Below, piece by piece: positions 16,758 to 24,327 of a stretch of 25,658 nt of DNA; position 1 is the stretch's first letter; each line of letters starts with the position of its first letter. A program made the translations under genes and the position numbers. The DNA is from JBDTCS01 sp039923455 (GTDB lineage: Bacteria; Bacteroidota; Ignavibacteria; Palsa-1295): the NCBI GenBank assembly GCA_039923455.1, contig JBDTCS010000146.1, forward strand, positions 1 to 25,658, in the 5' to 3' direction. Below the pieces are notes generated by a model that worked only from the letters and a program-made list of their open reading frames with translations, searched no databases and had not been told where the DNA came from.

Positions 16758-17304
16758 CGTGGCTTTCTCGCGCTTTGCACTATCGATGTACAACCTATCA
16801 AAAGGATAGAATTCCAGGCTTGATCATTGACGCACATATTACTAACAGTGGCCGCCAATAAATTATCACCGAGTAGCAATCTCTGGGTAAAATTTATTAA
16901 TCGGACAATCTGGATATGCCGAATCTGAGCCAAAAATCAAGCTTTTAAGGTATACGAACTCCACGTCACAATGATACAACAAGTTGGGCCAAATCGCAAG
17001 CAATTCAGGGTGGGTGTGGATAAGTAGGGATGAAAGAGAAGAGAGAATCCGGGTGAACGAACCGATTTAAAAACACTGCGGCCTCATCGACTTGCGTCAA
17101 CGAGGCCAACAGTGTCTTTTCTCTCACCTTGACTCTAGATACAAACGGCCTAAATGGAACCCGCCTACATCTATAAGTCTCACACTTTATAAAATATCGC
17201 TATTAATGCAACCGCAGACTATCGTTCGGAGTTCCCCCCGAGCCTGGGCTTTTTTGCAGATTCCAGCGAATTTGAAGGGGGCAAACCCCGCATCAAGCCT
17301 ACTT
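16758..17304. other. Intergenic region between TPR gene and small secreted protein
   Basis: There is no credible gene. The stretch holds a terminator-like hairpin at 17074-17114 and purine-rich sequence around 17030-17045. ORFs on the plus strand here look like chance frames. Confidence 0.5.
17074..17114. terminator. Intrinsic terminator, best on minus strand
   Basis: Inverted repeats CACTG / CAGTG and GGCCTC / GAGGCC enclose a 16-base loop. On the minus strand the stem is followed directly by TTTTTAAA; on the plus strand by TCTTTTCTCTC. It lies about 190 bp past the small secreted-protein gene and is probably its terminator. Confidence 0.6.
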
Positions 17305-17634
17305 TTAGTGAGCCTGGCCGTTTGCCGGAGCGCTCACTCGTTTCTCTTGCTGCTCGCGACGGCGGGCTTCACTCTCAGCTTTGCGCGTCTGAAGCTCATT
17401 CTTGCGACGTTCGAGGCAGCGTGTTAGCTCTTCTTTCTTCTGCTCCTCAGTTTTCTGCACGACAGAGGTCCTTGCAAGTCCTTCAGTCGGGGGTTGTGCT
17501 TTGACAACCTGATGTCCGGATTGATTTGCGGGCGTAACAACCTGTGCAGAACTGGAACTTGCGCCAAAAGCAAATACAAAAAGTCCCAGCGAGAGCGAGT
17601 ATATTAAATTGGGAATAAAAGATCGGCGCTTCAC
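17305..17634 (-). CDS. Small secreted charged protein of unknown function
   Basis: The GTG at 17634 is preceded by GGAG at 8 nt, and translation from it begins with a good signal peptide (VKRRSFIPNLIYSLSLGLFV, then SSAQ). That makes it a better start than the TTG at 17712. The 109-residue product has a Gln/Pro/Thr-rich middle and a highly charged, probably coiled-coil C-terminal part (about 67-101) of Lys, Glu and Arg with one cysteine (LTRCLERRKNELQ). I see no LTxxQ motif, so it is not a clear Spy/CpxP homologue. It lies 155 bp downstream of the sensor kinase on the same strand, so a functional link is possible but unproven. Confidence 0.62.
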   Translation of the reverse strand: MKRRSFIPNLIYSLSLGLFVFAFGASSSSAQVVTPANQSGHQVVKAQPPTEGLARTSVVQKTEEQKKEELTRCLERRKNELQTRKAESEARRREQQEKRVSAPANGQAH

Positions 17635-17789
17635 ATCATAATCTCCGGTTTGTCTCGATCTGCAGCGCTTCTGGTTCCGATTCTCGTCCGGAAGCGTCGC
17701 ATAGATTGACAACTTGCATGCGAAGTCAAGAATTCCGCTTTTGCCTGATTGTTAAATTCAATTCACTTTGGGGGGTGAATTTCGGCTTC

Positions 17790-19418
17790 TCAAGCACTGG
17801 GGATGGGTAGTGAGATTGTAAATGTAGTCCCAGTTGCTTTGATGCTCTCAACTTCGATCGTACCATCGTGTGCTTCGACGATCGACTTCACGATCGCGAG
17901 CCCCAGCCCGAGCGAGCGTTCACCCATTTCACGAGGACCGGTCCGTGCCGCATCCGTGCGGTAAAATCTGCGGAATATCAGATAAAGATCTTTTGCATCT
18001 ATTCCCATTCCGGTGTCCGAGATTCCAAACATAAGTGTGGGACCACTTCGCCTCGCGAACATCGTAACGGTGCCGCCGCGCGGTGTGTATTTGAGCGCGT
18101 TATCGAGCAAATTCATCACGACCTGATAGAGCCTGGTAGGATCAACATTCAGAACAACATTGCGTGCATCGTCGGCAAACTTTGACACGAGCGTTAGTCC
18201 CCGCTCATCGGCGAGTATCTCGCCATCTTCCACGAGCGAAGTAAGGTAGTCATAAATACGAATCGGTTCTTTATGCAGCGGGAGTTGCTTATCATCGGCA
18301 CGCGAAAGCAGGAGCAAGCCTTCGACGATGCGCTGCATCCGCTCGACTTCTTCCATCAAACTCTCCAGAGCGGTGCGGCCTTCCTCGATCGAGAGAGCGT
18401 TGGCCTGCTCAAGATGTCGTTGTGCTTGTTCGATCTCGCCTTTCATGATTGCAAGGGGAGTTTTCAGCTCATGGGACGCATCCGAAGTAAATCGCTTAAT
18501 CTGATCAAAGGAATCTTCGAGACGCGCAAACATAGTGTTCAGCGTTTCGACAAGTACACCGAGTTCTCGATCACGCTTGGCAGGTAGCTCAATGCGTTGC
18601 GAAAGATTTTTTGCGCCGATCTCACGCGCGGTATCGGCGATCTGCTCAATGGGGCGCAGCGCCTTACGCGCAAGCCAAAGTCCACCGAGTGTGGAAATGA
18701 GCAACGACAGCGGGATCAGATAGATAAAGGAAGATTGCAGTCTTCCGATCGCGTCCTCCGGGTCGCTTGATGGGAAGGCAACATACACCACAAATCGCGG
18801 ACTCGCCGCACGTGCAACACGAACCGGTTCACCACGAAGCACTATTTCCCCAACGATCATCGAGGTATCGCGGAGCGGTGGTCGCTGTGCTCGGACGAGC
18901 CGTGCCAGAGTGTCTCGGCCGAGATTGCGGGTGCGAAAAAGCACTGGGCTTCGTACCGAATCTTTTGGATTGTGATGCATGCGAAGATGTATCTCTACAT
19001 AATTATTTCGCTTGCTCGAAAGATTACGCTGCACGACAGCATCCATTGGATCGAAATCGCTTTGTGTGCTATCTTGAAACGAAAGCTCGGCCAGCATATC
19101 ATCAATGAGCTGCGCCATCACACGATCGGTAAGCTTTTCACCGCCAACGGAATCGGGGACTTCGCTTAGGGTATGATCGATTAAATCACGTAACGAGCCG
19201 CTCGAACGCATGCTGCCGTGCTGAAGAATTTTTTCCGGGTCGGCATTCTCGGGAAGACTGTTGATGAGATGCAGCGTGATGCGTGCATCTTCCATTAGTG
19301 AGTTATCCAATCCCTCGACGAGCGATCGATTAATGATCACGATTTGCGCAAGACCCATCGCTGTGATTGTCAGGACCACAAGCAATGAATACCAGAGGAC
19401 GAGCCTTACGCGAAGCAC
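17790..19418 (-). CDS. Two-component sensor histidine kinase
   Basis: This 542-aa inner-membrane kinase has TM1 at about 8-30, a long periplasmic sensor region about 31-228, and TM2 about 230-250. A HAMP domain follows (RKALRPIEQIADTAREIG, about 250-305). The HisKA box DASHELKTPLAIMKGEIE has phospho-acceptor H316. The HATPase domain has an N box YQVVMNLLDNALKYTP (431-446), G1 SDTGMGID (467-474), an F box (YLIFRRFYR) and G2 GLGLAIVKSI. The architecture resembles CusS/heavy-metal-type and other PhoR-class kinases, but the sensor domain gives no ligand. The start is GTG: an in-frame stop lies 18 nt upstream and there is no ATG. The gene follows its response regulator by 29 bp, so they form one operon. 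Confidence 0.95.
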   Translation of the reverse strand: MLRVRLVLWYSLLVVLTITAMGLAQIVIINRSLVEGLDNSLMEDARITLHLINSLPENADPEKILQHGSMRSSGSLRDLIDHTLSEVPDSVGGEKLTDRVMAQLIDDMLAELSFQDSTQSDFDPMDAVVQRNLSSKRNNYVEIHLRMHHNPKDSVRSPVLFRTRNLGRDTLARLVRAQRPPLRDTSMIVGEIVLRGEPVRVARAASPRFVVYVAFPSSDPEDAIGRLQSSFIYLIPLSLLISTLGGLWLARKALRPIEQIADTAREIGAKNLSQRIELPAKRDRELGVLVETLNTMFARLEDSFDQIKRFTSDASHELKTPLAIMKGEIEQAQRHLEQANALSIEEGRTALESLMEEVERMQRIVEGLLLLSRADDKQLPLHKEPIRIYDYLTSLVEDGEILADERGLTLVSKFADDARNVVLNVDPTRLYQVVMNLLDNALKYTPRGGTVTMFARRSGPTLMFGISDTGMGIDAKDLYLIFRRFYRTDAARTGPREMGERSLGLGLAIVKSIVEAHDGTIEVESIKATGTTFTISLPIPSA

Positions 19419-19447
19419 AGAATATTTATCGTGTTAATAGTGCAGCC

Positions 19448-20140
19448 TCACGCACGGATGCCGTAACCGGTACCACGTTCGCTCATGATCAAACGGTCTT
19501 TTTCGTCGCGGTTCGCATCGATCTTTTCGCGTAAACGCTTGACGTATACATCGATCACGTTCGAACCCATTGTAAAACTATAACCCCAAACGTGTTCCGT
19601 GATAACGGTTCGCGATAGGATGCGGCCTTTGTTGCGCAAAAGATATTCGAGCAGTTCGTATTCTTTGACTGTGAGCGGGATCGTTTGCTCATCAGTGGTG
19701 CCGGGCTTATGACGGCGAGCGGTATGGGCGACTGTGTCGAGCACAAGATCATGCGTGACGAGCTGCGTTTTCTTTTCAATGTCCGATCTACGCAAGAGCG
19801 AGCGGACGCGTGCCGAAAGCTCTTCGAAGAGGAACGGCTTCGTGAGATAATCGTCCGCACCGGCATCGAGACCTTCGACCTTTTCATCGATCTCGGTCTT
19901 TGCAGTCAGGCAAAGTATCGGCATCGTGCGCTTATCGAGTCGGAGTGCGCGAATCACCTCGATGCCACTTTTCTTCGGCATCATTACATCGGTGATGATC
20001 AGGTCGTACGCTTCCGAGAGGGCTTTGTCCAAGCCTTCTTCGCCGTCATAGGCAACGTCCACGCTATACTTCTCTTCGACGAGTCCCTGCTCAAGGAACC
20101 GCGCAACCTTCTTCTCGTCCTCGATCACCAGAATACGCAT
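19448..20140 (-). CDS. OmpR/PhoB-family response regulator
   Basis: The ATG at 20140 begins MRILVIEDEKK, the normal receiver start, and follows GAGAGGG at 7 nt, so I prefer it to an in-frame start at 20191. The 230-aa product has a receiver domain with acidic residues E7/D8, phospho-acceptor D51 (IITDVMMPKKSG), T and K switch residues (CLTAKT; LTKPF), and a C-terminal winged-helix DNA-binding domain. That domain shows LTVKEYELLEYLLRNKGRIL, VWGYSF, NVIDVYVKRLREKID and a RGTGYGIRA end. It is the partner of the kinase at 17790-19418. Targets are unknown; the divergent VOC gene and the downstream small secreted protein are the nearest candidates. Confidence 0.95.
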   Translation of the reverse strand: MRILVIEDEKKVARFLEQGLVEEKYSVDVAYDGEEGLDKALSEAYDLIITDVMMPKKSGIEVIRALRLDKRTMPILCLTAKTEIDEKVEGLDAGADDYLTKPFLFEELSARVRSLLRRSDIEKKTQLVTHDLVLDTVAHTARRHKPGTTDEQTIPLTVKEYELLEYLLRNKGRILSRTVITEHVWGYSFTMGSNVIDVYVKRLREKIDANRDEKDRLIMSERGTGYGIRA

Positions 20141-20262
20141 TCGAAATCCCTCTCTCGGTTTATGAAATGATCCACGTAGCTCCGACAACAACCAAATTCA
20201 GTGCGTAAACGCTTCCAGTTCGCGATGGTCAGCAAAAATTGTCCTATTTGCTTTTCCCTCCG

Positions 20263-20270
20263 TATCTTTG
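20263..20270 (+). promoter_or_regulatory. Bacteroidota-type -7 element (TATCTTTG) upstream of VOC gene
   Basis: An exact TAnnTTTG match has a TTG at 20239-20241, 21 bp upstream, which fits the -33 spacing. It lies 86 bp before the VOC-fold gene, giving a longish leader. Confidence 0.4.
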
Positions 20271-20355
20271 GGCAGATGATTTGTCATGCGCTCGCGACTC
20301 GCAAACTCAGAATCTTCGCGCATGAAACGGACAGATAAAACAGATTGACACGTCA

Positions 20356-20883
20356 ATGAATAAAAAAACTTTGATAGCTCTGGCATTAGCAACATCTTTC
20401 TCGTTTGGATTTGCTTTCAACTCCCTTACACGGAACAGTTCAAACGATACCCCAACGATAAAAAGAGTAACGGGTATTGGCGGTATCTTTTTCAAATGCA
20501 AAGACCCTCGCAAAGTGAATTCGTGGTATAAGGAACATTTGGGTTTGAACACGAACCAATACGGGGCGGTATTCGAATGGCGACAAGCTACCGACTCTAC
20601 CAAAAAGGGTTTTTCATCATGGAGCCCGTTCAAAGAAACGACAAAATATTTTGAACCGTCAACGAAGGATTTTATGATTAACTACCGAGTTGATAATTTA
20701 GGGGTACTTGTCGGTGAACTGAAAAAAGAAGGAGTGACGATAGTCGACACCATCCAGGCTGTTGAGTACGGCAAGTTTGTTCACATCTTGGATTTAGAAG
20801 GAAACAAAATCGAATTGTGGGAGCCCAATGATTTGGAGTATGCGAAAATTGGAGTGCAGATGAAGAGCAGGACGACCAAATAA
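20356..20883 (+). CDS. VOC (glyoxalase/bleomycin-resistance) fold protein with N-terminal signal
   Basis: Residues about 38-158 form one VOC domain: GIGGIFFKCKDPRKVNSWYK at the start, LGLNTNQYGAVFEW, then VHILDLEGNKIELWEP, the typical family end with the metal-ligand Glu region. VOC proteins act as dioxygenases, isomerases or antibiotic-binding proteins; the substrate cannot be assigned. Unusually, the first 22 residues are a signal peptide or membrane anchor (MNKKTLIALALATSFSFGFA), so the domain probably lies outside the cytoplasm. The gene looks more AT-rich than its neighbours and is followed by a repeat block, which fits recent acquisition. It is divergent from the response regulator gene. 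Confidence 0.85.
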   Translation: MNKKTLIALALATSFSFGFAFNSLTRNSSNDTPTIKRVTGIGGIFFKCKDPRKVNSWYKEHLGLNTNQYGAVFEWRQATDSTKKGFSSWSPFKETTKYFEPSTKDFMINYRVDNLGVLVGELKKEGVTIVDTIQAVEYGKFVHILDLEGNKIELWEPNDLEYAKIGVQMKSRTTK

Positions 20884-20911
20884 TCCTACAATTCGTAAAA
20901 TCTTGATAGCC

Positions 20912-21021
20912 AACGCCGCCTTTCAGGGCTCTTAACGCCGCCATTCAGGGCTCTTAACGCCGCCATTCCGGGCTCCTAACGCCGCCATTCAGGGCTCCTA
21001 ACGCCGCCATTCAGGGCTCCT
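20912..21021 (-). repeat. 22-bp tandem repeat, five units
   Basis: Five head-to-tail copies of AACGCCGCCATTCAGGGCTC(CT or TT) run without gaps: 20912-20933, 20934-20955, 20956-20977, 20978-20999, 21000-21021. Units differ by at most three bases. On the minus strand the core reads GAGCCCTGAATGGCGG. From memory this resembles abundant intergenic repeats seen in Planctomycetes and some Bacteroidota genomes. Confidence 0.93.
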
Positions 21022-21139
21022 GAATAACGTAGAATCTCCTCCTGGGGTTACGCTTCGCTGCACCACAGGCTGCGAGTACACCGCCGCTCCGCGGCTAAGC
21101 AGACAAGCCCTCGTGCTTATCCATTGGATGCATTCACCA

Positions 21140-21193
21140 ATTGCCACTCGGGAATAGATTGCCACTCGGGGATAGATTGCCACTCGGGAATAG
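21140..21193 (-). repeat. 18-bp tandem repeat, three units
   Basis: Three copies of ATTGCCACTCGGGAATAG lie at 21140-21157, 21158-21175 and 21176-21193. The middle one has one substitution. A partial fourth begins ATCGGTAG. The array is 118 bp from the 22-bp array and within the same intergenic block. Confidence 0.9.
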
Positions 21194-21349
21194 ATCGGTA
21201 GCGGACGCGAGTCGTCCCGATGGGGGGAAGCTTTTATTGGCGTGAAACGCAATTCGGGGGTTGGCGTGTTGAGTTGGCTCGAAATCGGTGCAGGGAAGCG
21301 TCGAACATCTGGCGCGTAATAATCACCGAAGGTTTGTCAATCTCACTTT

Positions 21350-21355
21350 TATAAT
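21350..21355 (+). promoter_or_regulatory. Possible -10 element before the duplicated-domain lipoprotein
   Basis: TATAAT (continuing as TATAATTTGG) lies 7 nt before the ATG at 21363 and 19 nt before the in-frame ATG at 21375. Transcription from it would give a leaderless or near-leaderless message. A TTGTCA at 21334-21339 is too close for a normal -35. Confidence 0.35.
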
Positions 21356-21362
21356 TTGGCTT

Positions 21363-22202
21363 ATGATCACTCGTATGCTTCCATCGCGAATTTTGGTGAT
21401 GTCATTGCTATCGGTTGCGCTACTTTCGAGCTGCGCCAAAAAAGCGGAGCAAACTCCAAGTACAGATTCTGCTGCCACGAAGCCCGTTGCAGAAGTGAAG
21501 ATCGTGTCGGCAGAGACGGGTGTTGAATTTCCCGGCGCACGTCTGGAGATCGTTTCGCCGAAAGAGGGACAGGTTTTGAAGAATGAGAAAGATTCGCAGA
21601 TGGTCGTTATGAAGGTGACGGGTATGGAACTCGGGAAGCCAACGCCCGGCGATAGCGCGAAGGGAATCGCCTACTCGAAACAAGGGCAGCATGTCCACGT
21701 TATAGTAGATGGCAAGCCGTACATGGCGGATTACAAGAATGGGACTCCGTTCAATATCGGAGTGCTCGCAGTTGGTAAGCATACGATCCGTGCGTTTCCT
21801 GCGCGGTCGTGGCATGAGAGTGTAAAGGCGATGACGACATTCGGTGTGCGTACGTTCTATGTCGGTGCTGCTCCGGCGAAGACGGAGAAAGTGGATGCGA
21901 TTAATTCGAAAGCCCCGATGCTGACATACTCACGTCCGAAAGGAACCTATACTTTGAAAGAAGCAGAGAAGCTTCTTCTCGATTTTTATCTGACGAATGC
22001 TACGCTAGGTGCCGATGGCGATAAAGTGAGTGTGACAATCGATGGCAAGATGATCGAGTCACTCACAGAATGGAAGCCGTATTTCATTACTGGACTTGGA
22101 GTTGGTAAGCACACGATCGCATTGCAGTTGATCGATGCAAAGGGCGCACCGGTTCCTGGCGAGTACAACGCTCCGAGCATGGAGATCACGATCAGTAACT
22201 AA
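21363..22202 (+). CDS. Lipoprotein with two related beta-sandwich-like domains
   Basis: I chose the ATG at 21363 (MITRMLPSRILVMSLL) because an in-frame start 75 nt upstream would put extra residues before the signal peptide; the ATG at 21375 is also possible. The lipobox LSSC gives lipidated Cys24 of 279. After a Thr/Ala/Pro-rich spacer there are two similar domains: about 55-160 (QHVHVIVDGKPYM, then VLAVGKHTIRAFPARSW) and about 185-278 (DKVSVTIDGKMIES, then GLGVGKHTIALQLIDA). The pattern, xxVxVxxDGKxx followed by GVGKHTIxxxxxD, is the same in both, so an internal duplication is likely. The first half resembles DUF4399-like extracellular domains, but I am not sure of that. The role is unknown. 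Confidence 0.8.
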   Translation: MITRMLPSRILVMSLLSVALLSSCAKKAEQTPSTDSAATKPVAEVKIVSAETGVEFPGARLEIVSPKEGQVLKNEKDSQMVVMKVTGMELGKPTPGDSAKGIAYSKQGQHVHVIVDGKPYMADYKNGTPFNIGVLAVGKHTIRAFPARSWHESVKAMTTFGVRTFYVGAAPAKTEKVDAINSKAPMLTYSRPKGTYTLKEAEKLLLDFYLTNATLGADGDKVSVTIDGKMIESLTEWKPYFITGLGVGKHTIALQLIDAKGAPVPGEYNAPSMEITISN

Positions 22203-22271
22203 CAAGTTTGCATTTTTACATTGGTCGATTAATTATTTCGAATTTCGGATTTCAACTAACAATCATAAACG

Positions 22272-22892
22272 ATGAAGCGACTGCTTTTTGCGTGTTTACT
22301 TCTTACCGGTGCTATCGTTACCGGCTTTACACCACAATTTAGAAACATGGACGCACCGTATACGCAGCCCTATAAAGGCGCAGAACTTGATAAGCTCACA
22401 TCCCATCCGAACCGCCTCGTCGTCATCGAGACGAAACTTGGCGTGATCAAGCTTCAATTATTCGATAAGATTGCACCGAAGCATGTCGCGAATATCACGA
22501 AGCTTATTCATGACAAGTTTTATGATGGTCTGACGTTTCATCGCGTCATAGAGGGCTTCATGATTCAGGGCGGCGATCCAAACTCCAACGATGATGATCT
22601 GAGCAACGATGGTATGGGCAAGCCAGGTCAGGTCACGGTTCCTGCGGAGTTCTCTGCACTGAATCACAAGCGCGGCATTCTTTCGGCGGCACGCACAAAC
22701 GATCCGAATTCGGCGACAAGCCAGTTCTTTATCTGCGTGGGCGATGCAACGTTCCTCGATGGCAAGTACACCATCTATGGTCAGGTTACCGAAGGTATGG
22801 ATGTTGTCGATAAGATCGTAAAGCTCCCGAAGATTGTCGGTGATAACCCAGGCAAAGCAGCGATTATGACTCGCGTGACGATCACGGAGTAA
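22272..22892 (+). CDS. Cyclophilin-type peptidyl-prolyl cis-trans isomerase, exported
   Basis: This 206-aa protein has an N-terminal hydrophobic signal or anchor (MKRLLFACLLLTGAIVTGF) followed by a cyclophilin domain about 48-206. Catalytic features visible are FHRVIEGFMIQGGDP (R91 in the active site, Q99), SATSQFFICVGD (148-159) and the TFLDGKYTIYGQV segment. A Tyr replaces the Trp of eukaryotic cyclophilins, as in most bacterial ones. It catalyses proline isomerisation during folding of exported proteins. It follows the lipoprotein by about 70 bp and ends before a good terminator. Confidence 0.94.
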   Translation: MKRLLFACLLLTGAIVTGFTPQFRNMDAPYTQPYKGAELDKLTSHPNRLVVIETKLGVIKLQLFDKIAPKHVANITKLIHDKFYDGLTFHRVIEGFMIQGGDPNSNDDDLSNDGMGKPGQVTVPAEFSALNHKRGILSAARTNDPNSATSQFFICVGDATFLDGKYTIYGQVTEGMDVVDKIVKLPKIVGDNPGKAAIMTRVTITE

Positions 22893-22912
22893 TTGCAGGC
22901 TACGATTTTCTG

Positions 22913-22953
22913 AAAGGTGAATGATGCACTATTGTAGTTCGTCATTCACCTTT
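22913..22953 (+). terminator. Intrinsic terminator after PPIase gene
   Basis: A 12-bp stem, AAAGGTGAATGA / TCATTCACCTTT, has a 17-base loop and is followed by TT then CTATT. It lies 21 bp past the PPIase stop. Confidence 0.7.
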
Positions 22954-23013
22954 TTCTATTGACGGCTGGATCATAACACCATATATCACTAACCGCTTCT
23001 CGATAAAACTTTT

Positions 23014-23889
23014 ATGCTTCTCGGTGCACACGTTTCTACTGCCGGCGGACTTGCTACTGCCTTCGAGCGTGCGGCGTTGCTTAAGATCAACACCTTTCAG
23101 ATCTTCGTAAAAAATAATAAGCAGTGGTTTGCGAAGCCGCTTGAGGCTGAAGATATTTCAAGCTTTAAAGCTGCACGGAAGGCTTGGGTAGGTGAAGGGC
23201 CACTTGTTGCACACGCCTGTTATCTGATCAATCTTGCATCAGGGAATCCGGAGATACTCGAACGCAGCCAGAAGAGCTACATGGATGAACTGTTGCGTGC
23301 CGATGCGCTCGGCGTCGAGCAACTTGTGTTTCATCCTGGAAGTTTTGTCGGGACGACCGAAGAGGAAGGACTGAAAAACGTGGTGCGCTCACTCGACTTA
23401 GTGCACAAAGAGACGAAAGGCACGAAGACGCTTTCCGTGATCGAGATCACAGCCGGTCAAGGTTCTTCCATCGGTTGCAAGTTCGAGCATCTCGAACGTG
23501 TGTTGCATGAAGTAAAGGATCCGAAGCGCGTGCGTGTCTGCCTCGATACGTGTCACATGTTTGCGGCGGGCTATGATATCCGAACAGCGGACGTGTGGGA
23601 GAAGAGCTTCCGGCAGTTCGAATCGCAGATCGGATTTGAAAATCTTGTTTCGGTGCACACAAATGATTCGAAGAAAGGTCTCGGCACACGCGTAGATCGG
23701 CATGAGCAGATCGGTAAAGGAGAAATCGGTCTCGAAGCGTTTCGATTGCTTATGAATGATGTGCGCTTCGATGCGATTCCAAAAATTCTCGAAACTCCCA
23801 AAGATGATAAGATGACGGAGGATTATGTTAATCTGAAATTGTTGAGAGGATTAGTTGGAAAGAAAAGTGCGAAGCAGGCGAAAGCTTAA
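23014..23889 (+). CDS. nfo: Endonuclease IV (AP endonuclease)
   Basis: This 291-aa protein cleaves DNA 5' to abasic sites in base-excision repair. All nine metal ligands of the E. coli enzyme are present: H67, H107, E144, D178, H181, H215, D228, H230 and E260. They lie in the motifs VAHACYLINLAS, FHPGS, IEITAGQGSSIG, CLDTCHMFAAGYD, VHTNDSKKGLGTRVDRHEQIGKG and ILETP. The start MLLGAHVSTAGG is the normal Nfo N-terminus. IEITAGQG replaces the usual LENTAGQG by a conservative-position change. The C-terminal 20 residues are lysine-rich. The gene stands alone between two terminator-like hairpins. Confidence 0.97.
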   Translation: MLLGAHVSTAGGLATAFERAALLKINTFQIFVKNNKQWFAKPLEAEDISSFKAARKAWVGEGPLVAHACYLINLASGNPEILERSQKSYMDELLRADALGVEQLVFHPGSFVGTTEEEGLKNVVRSLDLVHKETKGTKTLSVIEITAGQGSSIGCKFEHLERVLHEVKDPKRVRVCLDTCHMFAAGYDIRTADVWEKSFRQFESQIGFENLVSVHTNDSKKGLGTRVDRHEQIGKGEIGLEAFRLLMNDVRFDAIPKILETPKDDKMTEDYVNLKLLRGLVGKKSAKQAKA

Positions 23890-23915
23890 TCAAATTTTAA
23901 CGCTATAAAAGCAAT

Positions 23916-23941
23916 CAGCTCCGAACATGCGTCCGGAGCTG
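23916..23941 (+). terminator. Terminator-like hairpin after nfo
   Basis: The stem is CAGCTCCG / CGGAGCTG with a 10-base loop, 26 bp past the nfo stop. The downstream sequence CTTACGTTTGCT has only a weak T-run. Confidence 0.5.
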
Positions 23942-24057
23942 CTTACGTTTGCTGTGCCCTTACATAAGATACTATTCTCCTGAAGCGTAGAGAATAGGGA
24001 GGAAGAAACTTAAAAGCGATTGTGCGTTGCCGCGACTTCGCAAAAGTGTCATAATCA

Positions 24058-24327
24058 TCAATAGAGTCTGATACGCGAGCCGGGTGCTTCGTCTCCGAGA
24101 TCGTCCCAGCTATCATTTCGCTCACGATTTTTCTTCGGTTGCATAGGCGCTGGTACGTCGGATGCTGTTCTATTATCCGAATGTTCCTTCGCCGCTCTCA
24201 CAGCCTCGAGATTCGAACTCATGCCATTGACACTGGCTCGCAATGACTCCGATCGCGTACTTGCCTTCGCCTCGCTCTTCTGGTCTCCATGCTTCTCGTC
24301 TCCATGCTTCTCGTCCACTTTTTTCAT
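24058..24327 (-). CDS. Small hydrophilic protein, uncertain
   Basis: The ATG at 24327 opens an 89-residue ORF that is highly hydrophilic, rich in Lys, Glu, Asp, Ser and Arg, and has no hydrophobic segment. Its N-terminus has a repeated EKHGD motif (residues 6-15) encoded by the 15-bp tandem repeat 24284-24313. Codon use resembles the real minus-strand genes in the window and no other frame competes here, so it may be real. I recognise no family. It could also be a decayed gene end. Confidence 0.5.
   Translation of the reverse strand: MKKVDEKHGDEKHGDQKSEAKASTRSESLRASVNGMSSNLEAVRAAKEHSDNRTASDVPAPMQPKKNRERNDSWDDLGDEAPGSRIRLY
24284..24313 (-). repeat. 15-bp direct repeat, two units
   Basis: TCTCCATGCTTCTCG occurs twice, at 24284-24298 and 24299-24313, with a partial third unit (TGGTC...) before it. 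It lies inside the small ORF 24058-24327 and encodes repeated EKHGD. Confidence 0.8.

Larger units (their letters stand above)
20884..21362. other. Repeat-rich intergenic region
   Basis: No gene is credible here. The stretch holds a 22-bp tandem repeat array, a small GCCGC-TCC-GCGGC hairpin (21083-21095), an 18-bp tandem repeat array, and at its right end the promoter-like TATAAT (21350-21355) before the next gene. ORFs in this block translate repeat peptides and are not genes. Confidence 0.7.

Noticed and set aside
20998..21252. Minus-strand ORF with IYSRVA-type repeats
   Set aside because: It is a translation of the intergenic 18-bp and 22-bp repeats, not a gene.
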